Positions 33,197 to 40,663 of a DNA stretch of 64,000 bases are shown here, piece by piece. A program made the position numbers and the translations under genes. Origin of the DNA: NBLH01 sp050296515 (GTDB taxonomy: Bacteria; Bacteroidota; Bacteroidia; Bacteroidales; NBLH01); NCBI GenBank assembly GCA_050296515.1, contig JBNKRJ010000033.1, forward strand, positions 1-64,000. Reading direction: 5' to 3'. Below the pieces are notes generated by a model that worked only from the letters and a program-made list of their open reading frames with translations, was not told the DNA's origin and did no database searches. The first letter of the stretch is position 1, and each line of letters starts with the position of its first letter.

Positions 33197-33481
33197 CTAA
33201 GTTTTTCGATTCGTTTGTTTGGTTTTGGTTTTAAACATTCTAAAAAATTCCAACAGTTCTGCTTTTCTATCTTTTGAAAGATGGTGCCACCTGATTCCCT
33301 GAATGGCTCCTTCGAGTGCATAAAGCCTGTTAATACAAGCGCTTTCATCAATAGTTTTTATCCTGGTAAATGCTTTTTCGCAACCAATTTGGGTTAATTC
33401 TTCAATAGAATTAATCCCAACCAGGGTAAGTTGTTTTACCAGTTCTTTACCCAGGTTGGGTTGAGATATTAAATTGTTCAT
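33197..33481 (-). CDS. TfoX C-terminal-domain protein
   Basis: The 94-residue product is a stand-alone TfoX/Sxy C-terminal domain: LISQPNLGKELVKQLTLVGI, SIEELTQIGCEKAFTRIKTI and CINRLYALEGAIQGIRWHHL, the helix-hairpin-helix-like pattern of TfoX. The N-terminal TfoX domain of gamma-proteobacterial competence regulators is absent, so a competence role should not be assumed. Single short TfoX-C proteins are common in Bacteroidota. An overlapping frame (33154-33351) is a shadow. Confidence 0.88.
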   Translation of the reverse strand: MNNLISQPNLGKELVKQLTLVGINSIEELTQIGCEKAFTRIKTIDESACINRLYALEGAIQGIRWHHLSKDRKAELLEFFRMFKTKTKQTNRKT

Positions 33482-33521
33482 AATCAGTATTTAGATTGAA
33501 TGATAGTATAATTTGATACTA

Positions 33522-33767
33522 TCAAAAATAACTCTTCCAGGCTGGCATTTTGCTCATTGTATCTTTGGCCATTTGCTCTGCTTTTTCATGGTTTAAGTCA
33601 GATGTTCGCATAATAAAACCAGTCATGTCTTTTAGTTTTTGATCAAAAGGTTTTAATGTTCCTGAGTCATCGGTGCAGTGTACACAGTACTTGTTCTCTG
33701 TGTTTTTTCCACCAAAATCTTCTGCCTTTTTCATTGGCATTCCGCAACTTTCGCAAATTTTTTCCAT
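33522..33767 (-). CDS. Zinc-ribbon protein
   Basis: The 81-residue protein starts with CESCGMPMKKAEDFGG and then KYCVHCTDDSGTLKPFDQKL, giving two CxxC pairs that should bind one zinc ion as a zinc ribbon (PF12674 type). The C-terminal helix (MRTSDLNHEKAEQMAKDTMS) completes the domain. Function unknown. A repeat of 14-bp units follows its 5' side (33848-33924). Confidence 0.88.
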   Translation of the reverse strand: MEKICESCGMPMKKAEDFGGKNTENKYCVHCTDDSGTLKPFDQKLKDMTGFIMRTSDLNHEKAEQMAKDTMSKMPAWKSYF

Positions 33768-33847
33768 TGTTTTAATTTTAGGTGTTAGATATTTGTTTGA
33801 TCCTGAATTAGTTTCCCTTAAAATTCAGGTTGTTTTTAATTGCATAA

Positions 33848-33924
33848 AGCAAGAAGTTGGAAGCACAAAGAAATATTTTTTTGAATTTAATACTTCCCTC
33901 TCTATACTTCAAACTTCACACTTT
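33848..33924. repeat. Gene-free inverted array of 14-bp units, copy C
   Basis: Left arm 33848-33875: AGCAAGAAGTTGGA then AGCACAAAGAAATA. Right arm (reverse complement of about 33893-33924): AGTGTGAAGTTTGA then AGTATAGAGAGGGA. These are variants of the unit seen around the four-helix-bundle gene at 11031-11506. The right arm encodes the end (KCEV and stop) of the TetR gene. Confidence 0.55.
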
Positions 33925-34502
33925 AAAAGCCTCATAAACGTATCAATTATCTGTTCTTTCTTCTGATTCATCAGTTTTCCCTTGCCATTTACAAAATATT
34001 CTTTCCTGGACAGATAGTAATTAATACTTGCAAAGAAGAAAGAGACAGACATGGTTATATCTTTTACACTAAATTGGCCTGTTTCGTTGCCAGCTTCAAT
34101 TTTTCGGTAAAGAATGTTTTTAATAATGGTTTCGTTAGCTAAAATGCTTTGTTGTATGCTTGAATCAAAAAAAGGAAACTCTTTTGCAATGATTACGTAA
34201 AAGTTTTCATTATCAGCGATTAAACTCAGATAGCTTTCGAGCAAAGGAATAATATCTGTCTGGTTTTCAGTAATGCTTTTAAGTTTTCGTGCAATTTTAA
34301 GAAGCTCATTCTGGCATATATTTGAAATAAGAATTTCTTTTGTCTCGAAATGAGCAAATAATGTCCCGTGTGCAATTCCTGCTTTTTTTGCAACATCCAA
34401 CGTTTTTAAATTGATAATTCCCTGTTCAATTATCAACTCTTTTGATGTTTTAACTATTTTGTCAAATGTTTGTTGCTTAGCTATTTGTCTTTTATTTTTC
34501 AT
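33909..34502 (-). CDS. TetR-family transcriptional regulator
   Basis: From ATG 34502 the protein has 197 residues: an N-terminal TetR helix-turn-helix (FDKIVKTSKELIIEQGIINL, then KTLDVAKKAGIAHGTLFAHF and ETKEILISNI) and a ligand-binding C-terminal domain of about 140 residues. The start at 34502 is preferred over an in-frame ATG at 34559 because the extension would run through the operator. Two palindromes GAGTA-NN-TACTC (34504-34530) touch the start codon and probably mediate autoregulation. The C-terminus (KCEV) is encoded by an arm of the 14-bp repeat. Confidence 0.92.
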   Translation of the reverse strand: MKNKRQIAKQQTFDKIVKTSKELIIEQGIINLKTLDVAKKAGIAHGTLFAHFETKEILISNICQNELLKIARKLKSITENQTDIIPLLESYLSLIADNENFYVIIAKEFPFFDSSIQQSILANETIIKNILYRKIEAGNETGQFSVKDITMSVSFFFASINYYLSRKEYFVNGKGKLMNQKKEQIIDTFMRLLKCEV

Positions 34503-34503
34503 T

Positions 34504-34530
34504 GAGTAAATACTCGTTGAGTAGTTACTC
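34504..34530. promoter_or_regulatory. Double operator GAGTA-NN-TACTC
   Basis: GAGTAAATACTC (34504-34515) and GAGTAGTTACTC (34519-34530) are two 12-bp sites with perfect 5-bp arms, centres 15 bp apart, immediately before the TetR start codon and 137 bases from the divergent gene at 34667. They are the obvious binding sites for the encoded regulator. Confidence 0.75.
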
Positions 34531-34666
34531 AAAATTAAGATCTTTTTAGAAGAAAACAAAATATAATTTTGAGAATTTTAAAAAATGGAAGCAAATTAGG
34601 TGATTTTAGCCATTCCTTTTAACTTTAAGCCGAAATAACAATGGTCAATATTACTGGTTTTCTTAT

Positions 34667-35806
34667 ATGAATACACAGGTCAAAACGCGAATGCCTTTAA
34701 TGGAAAAGTATGGTCTTTGGTATTTAAGGCGTATGCGGAAAAAGCAACCCCTTGAAAGGACTGATGTTAAGGCTTATATTCTTGATAACCAGGAGCGTGA
34801 AGAAATTAATAGAATTGAAAAGCAAGCTATTGTTAATGTTACAATTGCAGGTGTTTTATCATCAATTATTTCAGGCTTAGCCGGATTTTATGCAGATCCA
34901 TTGCTGGATGTAGCAACTGACTTTTTTTCAAAAGAGAACCTTTGGTATTGGGGAATTGTAATGGGGGTGACCATTGCTGTTTCATTAATCGAGATTTTTT
35001 ACATCTATTATGATATGATGGCCAAAACCAATGCCTTAACAAAAGCTGCTCATTTGCAATTGTTTATGAATGATAGTAAAACTGACGATATTGCCTCTTC
35101 TATTGTAAGAGCCGCACTTGAGTTGCCTAATAAAAAGAAATCTGATATAGACATTGATCCCAAAAAGGAATCATCGAAACTGGTTATATTCTTAGCTACA
35201 GTATTTTATAAACTTAAAGTTTCGGTGACCAACTTTGTTTTAAAGGCACTTGTAAAAAGAATGATGGGACGGGCAATTAGCCGGGCCTGGTTAAATTTTT
35301 TATCGGTACCGGTTTGTGTATTATGGAATGGAATTGTTTGCTGGTTGGTGATTAGGGAGGTTAAAATCAGGGTATTAGGACCATCTGCTGCCAATGAAAT
35401 TCTTCATCGTTTAGAAAAACAGGAAGTAGGTCTTTCGGAAAATGTCCAATTGGCTTTGCTTCGTGCAGTTGGGAGTTGTATTGTTCGCACAGCCGATTTA
35501 CATCCTAACCTGGAATATTTTTACAGAATTTTAGAAGAAACTTTTGAACATCCTCAGGGTGAGGTAATGGATGATTCTAAATTGTTTTTAGAAGAATTAC
35601 CACAACTTGAAACAGAAGAACAGCACATTGTTTTAAATACGCTGGTGTATGCTGCTATTTTGGATGGAAAAGTTACCCTAAGGGAGAGAAAGCTGCTTGA
35701 AAAAGCTTTTGAGATGTGCGATAAAATATTTAATTACAATCAAATAAGAGGATATCTGGATGCGTTTAGAGCTGGCCAGCTAATTGATTTTGAGATAGAT
35801 AACTAA
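34667..35806 (+). CDS. LBF_2804-type membrane protein
   Basis: The 379-residue protein matches what I know as the LBF_2804 family: a basic N-terminus (WYLRRMRKKQPLERTDVKAY), two close transmembrane helices (about 55-75 and 93-115), a second hydrophobic region (about 212-232, SVPVCVLWNGIVCWLVI) and a C-terminal helical domain (LNTLVYAAILDGKVTLRERK) that looks like a TerB-type domain with its metal-binding Asp-Gly. Function unknown. It is divergent from the TetR gene and may be regulated through the operators at 34504-34530. The family name is from memory. Confidence 0.6.
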   Translation: MNTQVKTRMPLMEKYGLWYLRRMRKKQPLERTDVKAYILDNQEREEINRIEKQAIVNVTIAGVLSSIISGLAGFYADPLLDVATDFFSKENLWYWGIVMGVTIAVSLIEIFYIYYDMMAKTNALTKAAHLQLFMNDSKTDDIASSIVRAALELPNKKKSDIDIDPKKESSKLVIFLATVFYKLKVSVTNFVLKALVKRMMGRAISRAWLNFLSVPVCVLWNGIVCWLVIREVKIRVLGPSAANEILHRLEKQEVGLSENVQLALLRAVGSCIVRTADLHPNLEYFYRILEETFEHPQGEVMDDSKLFLEELPQLETEEQHIVLNTLVYAAILDGKVTLRERKLLEKAFEMCDKIFNYNQIRGYLDAFRAGQLIDFEIDN

Positions 35807-36984
35807 TTTGAATGCTGGTTTATTACTCTTTTGGCATTAAAACCCTTTTCGCTCCAAATAACCCGACCTTTTTTGTTTACATAAGTATGATACATTTTAT
35901 TGGTTGCTTCAGAATAGTAAAAAAGCAGAGTCAGTCCTTTTGGCCGAAATGCAATTTCTTCAAAAGCTAGTGCGATAACTATTTTATTTGTGTTTAGTTT
36001 CAGTAGTCCAAATTTTCCGTCTTTTTCAAATTTTAAATATCCATCAAAATAATCAAAGTTTTCATATTCAGGTGTATACAACCATTTTTCTTTAATGTTA
36101 ATTAACCCTCTTTTTTGTTTTTGATTTTCAGAAATTGAAGCTAGCAAAACATTTTCATCCTCAAAATAGAGGTAATCATATATTGGTTTGATTAGATAAT
36201 TGCCTTTCCGATTAATAATTCCGTATTTTTTATTTTTTATGACAATAGCATACTTCCCTGAAAACAAATCAAACCCTTCAGTTTCATCAAATTGTGGTTC
36301 GATGACAAATTTCCCAGTGGTATCAATAAATCCCCATTGGTAATTTTGCTTTACAGCAGCTAACCCTTTATTAAAAGGCCATACATTTTGGTAAATTACA
36401 TCGATAACAAGGTTTCCCATTTGATTGATATAGCCAAAGTTTTCTCCTTTTTTAACTGCTGCTAAACCTTCAACAAAATAGCTGATTTTGTCAAAGTTCG
36501 TTTCTTTTTTTGTTTTGTTTTCGAAATCAAGCAGGTAGTATTTTCCATTTATTTGACCCTGGCCTGTTTTGCTATTACAACTAATAAACTGATTATCAAA
36601 AATAAATGGAAAAATGGTGTCGCTATTTTTGTCTAAAATACCATATTTGTTGCCTGATCTTGCAATTAACAGGGAATTGTGATACTGATCAAGAAAATCG
36701 TAATTGCATTTTAGCTTTAAATCTCCATTGGCGTTAATTGCACCGTATTTTCCGTTTTGCTTCACAACTCCTAAGGCATCAGGCCAAATAATCCGGCTGC
36801 AGCATGAATCTTCGTAGCGATGATAGCAACAGTTTTCGTAAATTGGCTCAATAACCATTTCCCCTTTTCTGTTGATATAGCCCCATTTGTTGTTTGCTTT
36901 TACCATGTAAAGCTCTGATAAAGAGTTACATGATATGAGTGTTGAGACAAATAAAAAAAGGATTATTCTATTCATCTTTTTCAA
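35803..36984 (-). CDS. WG-repeat lipoprotein
   Basis: The 393-residue protein has a lipobox LISC near residue 19 and nine to ten WG repeats of ~35 residues; clear ones are KANNKWGYINRKGEMVIEPI, VKKGENFGYINQMGNLVIDV, VKQNYQWGFIDTTGKFVIEP and IKNKKYGIINRKGNYLIKPI. WG repeats form beta-rich, probably propeller-like surfaces for protein binding. A cysteine cluster (ENCCYHRYEDSCCSR) interrupts the first repeat and could form disulfides or bind metal. It overlaps the LprI gene upstream by 17 bases, so both are one transcript, and overlaps the convergent gene end by 4 bases. Confidence 0.9.
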   Translation of the reverse strand: MKKMNRIILFLFVSTLISCNSLSELYMVKANNKWGYINRKGEMVIEPIYENCCYHRYEDSCCSRIIWPDALGVVKQNGKYGAINANGDLKLKCNYDFLDQYHNSLLIARSGNKYGILDKNSDTIFPFIFDNQFISCNSKTGQGQINGKYYLLDFENKTKKETNFDKISYFVEGLAAVKKGENFGYINQMGNLVIDVIYQNVWPFNKGLAAVKQNYQWGFIDTTGKFVIEPQFDETEGFDLFSGKYAIVIKNKKYGIINRKGNYLIKPIYDYLYFEDENVLLASISENQKQKRGLINIKEKWLYTPEYENFDYFDGYLKFEKDGKFGLLKLNTNKIVIALAFEEIAFRPKGLTLLFYYSEATNKMYHTYVNKKGRVIWSEKGFNAKRVINQHSN

Positions 36985-37402
36985 GAAGGTTTTCGTAGTG
37001 GCTTTTTAGCAAAAGAGCCCGTTGTTTAACAAATTCAGTTTCATGATCGGCTGCAACAATTTGCCACATAGTGCCACCAATGCCCAAATACATTTCGGTT
37101 GAAAATCCAATTTCCTTTTGTTTATAGGCTTTCCATGCCTCTTGCGATGCTTTTAGTTTGACCTTGTGTTCCTCCGAAACTTTAGCCAGCAGCAACTTGT
37201 AATATTTTTCAACTTCAACCTCCCACGCTTTTTTTGCCTGAATAGCGCAGTTTACCATTCCAACAGTAGTTTGATTATTTGGATTATCAAGGCATTTCAT
37301 ACAGGCAACGTCTATGGGATGTTTTTGTACGGAATTTTCCTGCCCTGCAGAAAAAAAGTAAAACAGCAACAGGCATAGGCTAATCACAAACTTCATACTC
37401 AA
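36968..37402 (-). CDS. LprI-family lysozyme-inhibitor-like protein
   Basis: The 144-residue product has a signal peptide (ends FFSAG, about residue 20) and a DUF1311/LprI domain: CLDNPNNQTTVGMVNCAIQA, KKAWEVEVEKYYKLLLAKVS and LKASQEAWKAYKQKEIGF, with the two cysteines (CMKCLD, NCAIQ) that form the family's disulfide. LprI of Mycobacterium inhibits lysozyme; the same role here is inference. It is translationally coupled to the WG-repeat lipoprotein by a 17-base overlap, which suggests a joint envelope function. Confidence 0.88.
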   Translation of the reverse strand: MSMKFVISLCLLLFYFFSAGQENSVQKHPIDVACMKCLDNPNNQTTVGMVNCAIQAKKAWEVEVEKYYKLLLAKVSEEHKVKLKASQEAWKAYKQKEIGFSTEMYLGIGGTMWQIVAADHETEFVKQRALLLKSHYENLLEKDE

Positions 37403-37462
37403 GTTTTAAGGTTTCGTTTTTCAAAATTACCCAAAATATCTTATACCACGTTCGTTTTTTAT

Positions 37463-37470
37463 TAATTTTG
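37463..37470 (+). promoter_or_regulatory. rsgA -7 promoter element (TAATTTTG)
   Basis: TAATTTTG is a perfect TANNTTTG match 21 bases before ATG 37492. It overlaps an in-frame alternative start at 37468, which is therefore rejected. Confidence 0.65.
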
Positions 37471-37491
37471 CGCTTACTGAAGTCAATACAG

Positions 37492-38433
37492 ATGGAATAT
37501 ACAGGAATGGTCATAAAATCAACAGGCAGCTGGTATCATGTTTTGCATGATGATGAGGTAACCCGTTGCAAAATTAAAGGGAACTTTCGTGTAAAAGGAA
37601 TTGTTTCTACCAATCCTGTTGCGGTGGGTGATAAGGTTGATTTTCTGATAAAAAAGGAGGAAAACACCGGGTTGATTACTAAAATTCATGAACGGAAGAA
37701 TTACATTATCCGAAAATCAATCAATCTTTCGCGGAAAGCACACATTATTGCCACCAATGTTGATTTAGCTGTGTTGATTGTGACCATAAAATTGCCTGAA
37801 ACACATCCCATTTTTATTGATCGATTTTTAGTTTCTGCTGAGGCTTATGATATTCCTGTTTATCTGGTTTTCAACAAGATAGATTTGTATGATAAAGGGG
37901 AAATCGAAACTATGGATGAATGGATTGCAATTTATGAAAAAATTGGATATCCAAGTTTGAAGGTTTCTGCAAAAGAGGGTGTCAATCTTGAGGAGTTTAA
38001 AGATATTTTGAAAGATAAAACCTCTGTAATATCAGGCAATTCAGGTGTTGGAAAGTCCACCCTGATCAATGCAATTGATCCTAATCTCTCTTTAAAAACT
38101 GCTGAAATATCCGAATATCATAAAAAAGGGAAGCATACAACTACTTTTTCTGAAGTATTTCAACTTCAATTTGGAGGGTTTATTATTGATACGCCGGGTA
38201 TTAAAGGTTTTGGCCTTGTTGACCTGGAAGAGGAGAACCTGGCTACCTATTTCCCCGAAATGCTTGTACTTCAGAACGATTGCAAATACTACAATTGCAC
38301 TCATACTCATGAGCCTGGTTGTAAGGTGGTTGAAGCAGTAAAAGCAGGCGAAATTGCAGAATCAAGATACAAAAGTTATTTAAGCATGTTGTTCGAGGAT
38401 TCAGGAAAATATCGGAGCGATGCTTATAAATAA
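37492..38433 (+). CDS. rsgA: Small ribosomal subunit biogenesis GTPase RsgA
   Basis: The 313-residue protein has an N-terminal OB fold (EYTGMVIKSTGSWYHVLHDD), a circularly permuted GTPase with the G4 motif NKID before the P-loop (SGNSGVGKSTLINAI, G1) and DTPG (G3), and a C-terminal zinc finger with Cys-Tyr-Tyr-Asn-Cys-Thr-His and a later Cys (EPGCKV). RsgA matures the 30S subunit. The start at 37492 gives the usual beginning and follows the promoter element at 37463. It lies alone, 74 bases before the histidine kinase start. Confidence 0.97.
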   Translation: MEYTGMVIKSTGSWYHVLHDDEVTRCKIKGNFRVKGIVSTNPVAVGDKVDFLIKKEENTGLITKIHERKNYIIRKSINLSRKAHIIATNVDLAVLIVTIKLPETHPIFIDRFLVSAEAYDIPVYLVFNKIDLYDKGEIETMDEWIAIYEKIGYPSLKVSAKEGVNLEEFKDILKDKTSVISGNSGVGKSTLINAIDPNLSLKTAEISEYHKKGKHTTTFSEVFQLQFGGFIIDTPGIKGFGLVDLEEENLATYFPEMLVLQNDCKYYNCTHTHEPGCKVVEAVKAGEIAESRYKSYLSMLFEDSGKYRSDAYK

Positions 38434-38507
38434 AAAAAAATGATATTTCCCAAACTGTTGACTTGCTGCTTATTGTGCAAATCTCGAATTCTTTTTATCT
38501 TTATAAT

Positions 38508-39764
38508 GTGAACGAGGAACTTACATACGATGAGTTGCTAAAGAAGTACCAGGAAGCAAAGAAACTAATTAAGGAGAAAGATAAAGAAATAGAGGAGTTA
38601 AAGAACTCTGGCGGATTATTTGGTACTGATAATACATTTAATACTGCAATTAGTCTATTTGCAGATTTGCTTCCATTGGTAATCACTTTAATTGACTTAG
38701 ATGGAAAATGTGTTTATTTGAATCAGTTTGGCTTAAGTCTTTCTGGTTACACAACTAAGGATGTTGAGCAAGGATTGAATGTTAAGGATATACTTGCTAA
38801 TGAAGCTGATTATCAGGTGTTTCTTAAAAGAGTTGAATCACCTTACCAACAAGTTGGTGTTCCGGCAGGAGACGAGTATTTGATAAAAAATAAGCGAGGA
38901 GAAAAGTTCTACATGCTGGTTTTTTCACAGGTGATAATTGTACCTCAAAAAGGTCCTCTGGTCATGGGAGTGCTTGTAGATCATTCTAATTACAGAAAGG
39001 TCAGCGATGAATACATAAAAGCAGAACAAAAGTTGCGTGAAATAAATGCCGCTAAAGACAAGTTTTTCTCTATTATTGCACATGATTTAAAAAGTCCGTT
39101 TAATGCCATACTTGGCTTTGCTGATTTATTATTAACAGATCATGAAACAGTGAACCCCAAACAGTTTAAAAACTATATTTCAATAATTCATAAATCTGCG
39201 AACAAGGGTTTGGTATTATTGGAGAATCTTCTCAAATGGTCGATGAGCCAGACGAATAAAATAATATTCAAAAAGTCGAATTTTGATTTGTCGGAGTTAT
39301 TGTACGAAAATATTGATTTTGTAGGTGAAAAAGCTTCAATTAAAGGAATTGAAATTGATTGTATTTGCGACAGCAAAATTGAAGTTGATGCTGATAAGAA
39401 TATGATTGACACCGTGTTACGGAACTTGCTTTCGAATGCAGTGAAATTTACACGAGCAAATGGAAAAGTTGCAGTTACAGTGAAAATTGTTAAGAAGAAG
39501 AAAAAAACAGAAACCTCAAAAGTGCATGTTACTGTGGCTGATAATGGTATTGGAATTGAAGAAAAAGATTTAAAAAAGCTTTTCAGGATTGATAGCCAGT
39601 TTTCGACCCAAGGTACTGCATTTGAGCAAGGAACAGGACTGGGATTAATCCTTTGCAATGAATTTATTAATAAGCACGAAGGTGAAATTTGGGTTGATAG
39701 TGTGGTGGGACAAGGCAGCCAGTTTCATTTTACCCTTCCTCTGGACAAAACAGAAAAAAAATGA
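38508..39764 (+). CDS. PAS sensor histidine kinase
   Basis: The 418-residue protein is a soluble kinase: a short coiled coil (DELLKKYQEAKKLIKEKDKE), a PAS domain (about 50-160, with ITLIDLDGKCVYLNQFGLSL), a HisKA domain with phospho-acceptor His192 (HDLKSPFNAILGFADLL) and a HATPase domain with N-box (RNLLSNAVKF), G1 (VADNGIGIEEKDLKKLF) and G2 (GTGLGLILC). I start at GTG 38508, because an in-frame TTG at 38463 runs through a promoter-like TATCTTTA. There is no adjacent response regulator. The stop overlaps the ATG of the GT2 gene by 4 bases. Confidence 0.9.
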   Translation: MNEELTYDELLKKYQEAKKLIKEKDKEIEELKNSGGLFGTDNTFNTAISLFADLLPLVITLIDLDGKCVYLNQFGLSLSGYTTKDVEQGLNVKDILANEADYQVFLKRVESPYQQVGVPAGDEYLIKNKRGEKFYMLVFSQVIIVPQKGPLVMGVLVDHSNYRKVSDEYIKAEQKLREINAAKDKFFSIIAHDLKSPFNAILGFADLLLTDHETVNPKQFKNYISIIHKSANKGLVLLENLLKWSMSQTNKIIFKKSNFDLSELLYENIDFVGEKASIKGIEIDCICDSKIEVDADKNMIDTVLRNLLSNAVKFTRANGKVAVTVKIVKKKKKTETSKVHVTVADNGIGIEEKDLKKLFRIDSQFSTQGTAFEQGTGLGLILCNEFINKHEGEIWVDSVVGQGSQFHFTLPLDKTEKK

Positions 39765-40663
39765 TATCTGTTTGCATTCCTGTTTACAACTGCGATGTCA
39801 GAGAATTAGTCGAAGAATTACTTTCACAATTAAAGAATAACAAAGTCAATGGTGAAATAATTGTTGTTGATGATGCATCAAACGATAATTACAAGGCTGT
39901 AAACAAAAAACTCCTTGATTTAGAATATGCCATATATATTGAGTTAGAGAAAAACATTGGTCGTTCTGCGATTCGGAATCTGTTCCTGAAATATGCACAA
40001 TTTGACAACCTTCTTTTTTTAGATTGTGATACGAAAATCCTGAATGATAACTTTATAACTAACTATTTGAATCTCCGTGAAGATGTTATTTGTGGAGGGC
40101 GCATTTATTCGCAAAAACCAGGGGAGAGGAAATATTTACTAAGATGGAAATATGGTATCAATCGGGAATGTAAATTGGCTAAGAAAAGAGCCTTGGAACC
40201 TTATCACTCATTCATGACTAATAATTTTGTTGTGAAAATTAGTGTTTTACAACAGCTTCAATTTGATGAAAGGTTAACTGGTTATGGTCATGAAGATAGC
40301 ATATTCGGGTATCATTTAATGAAAAACAATTACCTAATTAAACATATTGATAATCAGACAATACATGATTTTAACGAAACTTCTGAAGAATTCCTGAAAA
40401 AGACCCAACAAGGAATTGAAAATTTATTATTTATTCATACTTGTTTGCTTCCCAATGGTGAATTCATAGAGTTTAATAAGCTTCTAAAAACTTTTGAAAA
40501 AACGAAAAGGATAAGAAGTTTGTTAAGTTTACTATCTTATCCTTTGCTGCCTTTCTTTGCAGTACTTTTCAGAGTAGGAATAGTTTTACTTTGGTGTTTT
40601 GATGCCTACAAACTACTTTACTTATGCAAAATTTCTAAAACTAAGACAAGCCATTTAGTTTGA
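39761..40663 (+). CDS. Glycosyltransferase family 2
   Basis: The 300-residue enzyme has a GT-A fold: ISVCIPVYNCDVRELVEELL at the N-terminus, IIVVDDASNDN (first Asp pair), the DxD-like FLDCDTKI near residue 88, and the GYGHEDSIFGYHLMKNNYLI segment with the ED motif characteristic of the galactosyltransferase-like subgroup. A hydrophobic C-terminal region (LLSYPLLPFFAVLFRVGIVL) may attach it to the inner membrane. It starts in the stop of the histidine kinase gene (ATGA), so the two are translationally coupled; a link between sensing and surface glycan synthesis is inference. It overlaps the convergent receptor gene's end by 23 bases. Confidence 0.9.
   Translation: MISVCIPVYNCDVRELVEELLSQLKNNKVNGEIIVVDDASNDNYKAVNKKLLDLEYAIYIELEKNIGRSAIRNLFLKYAQFDNLLFLDCDTKILNDNFITNYLNLREDVICGGRIYSQKPGERKYLLRWKYGINRECKLAKKRALEPYHSFMTNNFVVKISVLQQLQFDERLTGYGHEDSIFGYHLMKNNYLIKHIDNQTIHDFNETSEEFLKKTQQGIENLLFIHTCLLPNGEFIEFNKLLKTFEKTKRIRSLLSLLSYPLLPFFAVLFRVGIVLLWCFDAYKLLYLCKISKTKTSHLV

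Noticed and set aside
33197..33481. Natural competence regulator TfoX
   Set aside because: Only the C-terminal domain is present, and stand-alone TfoX-C proteins in Bacteroidota have no shown competence role.
39188..39658. 156-residue minus-strand frame
   Set aside because: Antisense of the HATPase region of the PAS kinase; no independent coding signal.
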